DNA from: Candidatus Poribacteria bacterium
GTDB lineage: Bacteria; Poribacteria; WGA-4E; WGA-3G
Length of the DNA: 64,000 nucleotides
NCBI GenBank assembly: GCA_028818705.1
Contig: JAPPNJ010000031.1
Coordinates: 1-64,000, forward strand
Direction of reading: 5' to 3'
Both the position numbers and the translations under genes were made by a program. Positions 63,202 through 64,000 of this stretch are shown in pieces. The notes below the pieces were generated by a model that did not search any database, was not told the DNA's origin, and was given only the letters and a program-made list of their open reading frames with translations. Positions within the stretch are counted from its first letter, which is position 1. Every line of letters starts with the position of its first letter.

Positions 63202-63263
63202 TTTGTAGCAGAATCTGTTAGATTGTGTCCCCTAAGGCGCAAACTAACAGTTTGCGCTACAAA
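63202..63263. repeat. 62-bp palindromic element (copy 2)
   Basis: Ends TTTGTAGC and GCTACAAA are perfect inverted repeats. CTGTTAG (63214-63220) pairs with CTAACAG (63244-63250). The right half alone is GCGCAAACT-AAC-AGTTTGCGC (63237-63257). The copy at 58316 is the same length with several changes. The stretch 63264-63675 shows no supported gene. Confidence 0.75.
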
Positions 63264-63675
63264 TATCAAACTCACGTTAATATATAAAAATCCGAAGTAT
63301 AAATTTTTCAAATGTCGCGTTGTCACTTCCGCTTTTGGCGGGAGTTGATAGCATACCATAGAAACCTTGCAATACCGTGATGCTGAGGACTTTTCGGCGA
63401 TGTCCGCCTATAGTGAATATTACCGTGCCTACGTCCCGTTGCGCTGTAGAGGGCAGTCCTTTTCACGCGTATCAGTCTTAAGGCTTCCGGCCCCGTCAAT
63501 TTTGACATTCCCGTATCCTCCGAACACATCTCATCCTATTTTTTCAAGTCGTAACGTGAGAAAGCAGCATCGCGTTACAAAATCGTGCAATAGCCCAAAG
63601 GCATCTCTCACTTTGCTGATTTTCCCTTAACCGACATCAGATCGCTGATTGCTGATAACCGATCGCCTTTTTCCC

Positions 63676-63704
63676 TTGACAGATTCCACCGAAACCGCTA
63701 CGCT
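63676..63704 (+). promoter_or_regulatory. Possible promoter of the gene at the right edge
   Basis: TTGACA (63676-63681), 17 bases, TACGCT (63699-63704). The -35 box is perfect but the -10 is poor. Confidence 0.35.
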
Positions 63705-63750
63705 CAAGGAAAACCATCTCCCTTTACGGTGTGAAAGCGAGCAACCCACC

Positions 63751-64000
63751 ATGCTGCAGGTAAAATACGCACGCTATACTCCACACGACGCTTATCTCCG
63801 CTTAACCAACGAACATTATATGCTTGACGTAGATAGACGAAGCGGTGTTGTAAAAGGTTTATATTTAATTGATGACGCACAAGGTACGAACTTCGTCGGC
63901 AATGAACAGAATATGCGCCTCAACATCTGGTGGAAGCAACGGCATGTTCCCGAAAAGGCAGCACGTATCCCAATGCACTGCTGGATCGGGGACGTTGTCC
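63751..64000 (+). CDS. N-terminal part of an unrecognised protein (partial)
   Basis: ATG 63751 opens a frame to the window edge, giving 83 residues. The product begins MLQVKYARYTPHDAYLRL and includes EHYMLDVDRRSGVVKGLYL, a strand-rich pattern common at the start of carbohydrate-active or beta-sandwich proteins, without a specific motif. No signal peptide is seen. It lies about 50 bases after a weak promoter. Its family cannot be called from this piece. Confidence 0.55.
   Translation, partial: MLQVKYARYTPHDAYLRLTNEHYMLDVDRRSGVVKGLYLIDDAQGTNFVGNEQNMRLNIWWKQRHVPEKAARIPMHCWIGDVV

Noticed and set aside
63367-63630. Plus-strand frame of 87 codons
   Set aside because: No ribosome site, no protein-like pattern, and it runs through repeat-rich spacer.

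Overview
The window looks like a chromosomal segment of an uncultured, diderm, sponge- or water-associated bacterium of the Candidatus Poribacteria type. This is an inference from gene content: two phytanoyl-CoA dioxygenase-like enzymes, a LamG-domain secreted protein, a sulfatase-fold hydrolase, two large membrane proteins of a poorly known family (DUF6785/DUF6784-like), SMP-30, ThuA-like and sugar-isomerase proteins. A C-terminal-Phe outer-membrane barrel (43709-44989) and several lipoproteins argue for an outer membrane. No 16S gene is present to confirm the lineage. Promoters read as ordinary sigma70 boxes (TTGACA-17-TATAAT occurs exactly at 10381 and 23144).

Layout. 1-5.5 kb: the tail of an unknown gene, a small reverse ORF, glnS-gltX overlapping by 4 bases, and a DegT-type aminotransferase. 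5.6-10.3 kb (minus): LamG protein, then a probable three-gene unit of beta-helix lipoprotein, UbiA prenyltransferase and sulfatase-like hydrolase. 10.4-15.1 kb (plus): ffh-rpsP-khpA-trmD-rplS-rnhB-yraN, with rimM missing from its usual place. 15.1-16.8 kb (minus): an Arg/Ser-rich membrane protein and a hypothetical partner. 16.97 kb: tRNA-Arg(CCG). 17.1-23.1 kb (plus): SMP-30 lactonase, dut, thyA, a lipoprotein, a hypothetical protein, folA, a ThuA-like protein and a NagA-like deacetylase.

23.1-43.6 kb is one long ribosomal superoperon: rpsL-rpsG-fusA-tuf, then rpsJ through rplO, secY, rpmJ, rpsM-rpsK-rpsD-rpoA-rplQ, ending at a strong terminator. rpmD is absent, and adk-map-infA is absent between secY and rpmJ. 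Start codons are often TTG or GTG, each after a good Shine-Dalgarno sequence. The str leader carries a terminator with a candidate antiterminator. Spacers inside the operon hold a family of small hairpins with constant flanks and varying, self-compensated stems.

43.7-64 kb is accessory or metabolic: outer-membrane barrel, Tyr-rich lipoprotein, a membrane three-heme cytochrome next to a DUF6785-like protein, a sugar isomerase facing a PhyH dioxygenase, an ABC-2 permease, RluD-like synthase, a frameshifted coiled-coil/TM small gene, an aldo-keto reductase, a second PhyH, a Ca2+/cation antiporter, a threonine-aldolase-like enzyme, a second DUF6785-like protein, an enolase-superfamily dehydratase, an orphan HicB-like protein, a 2-hydroxyacid dehydrogenase and the start of an unknown gene. 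Small palindromic repeats of several families, including two 62-bp copies of one element, sit in these spacers.

The most novel material here is non-coding: the hairpin family in the ribosomal operon, including one unit that appears inserted in the loop of another, the 62-bp palindromic elements, and the str-operon leader. Among proteins the points to look at are ribosomal protein S12 (changed at the classical streptomycin positions), the sulfatase-fold protein with Thr at the formylglycine position, and the cytochrome/DUF6785 gene pair.
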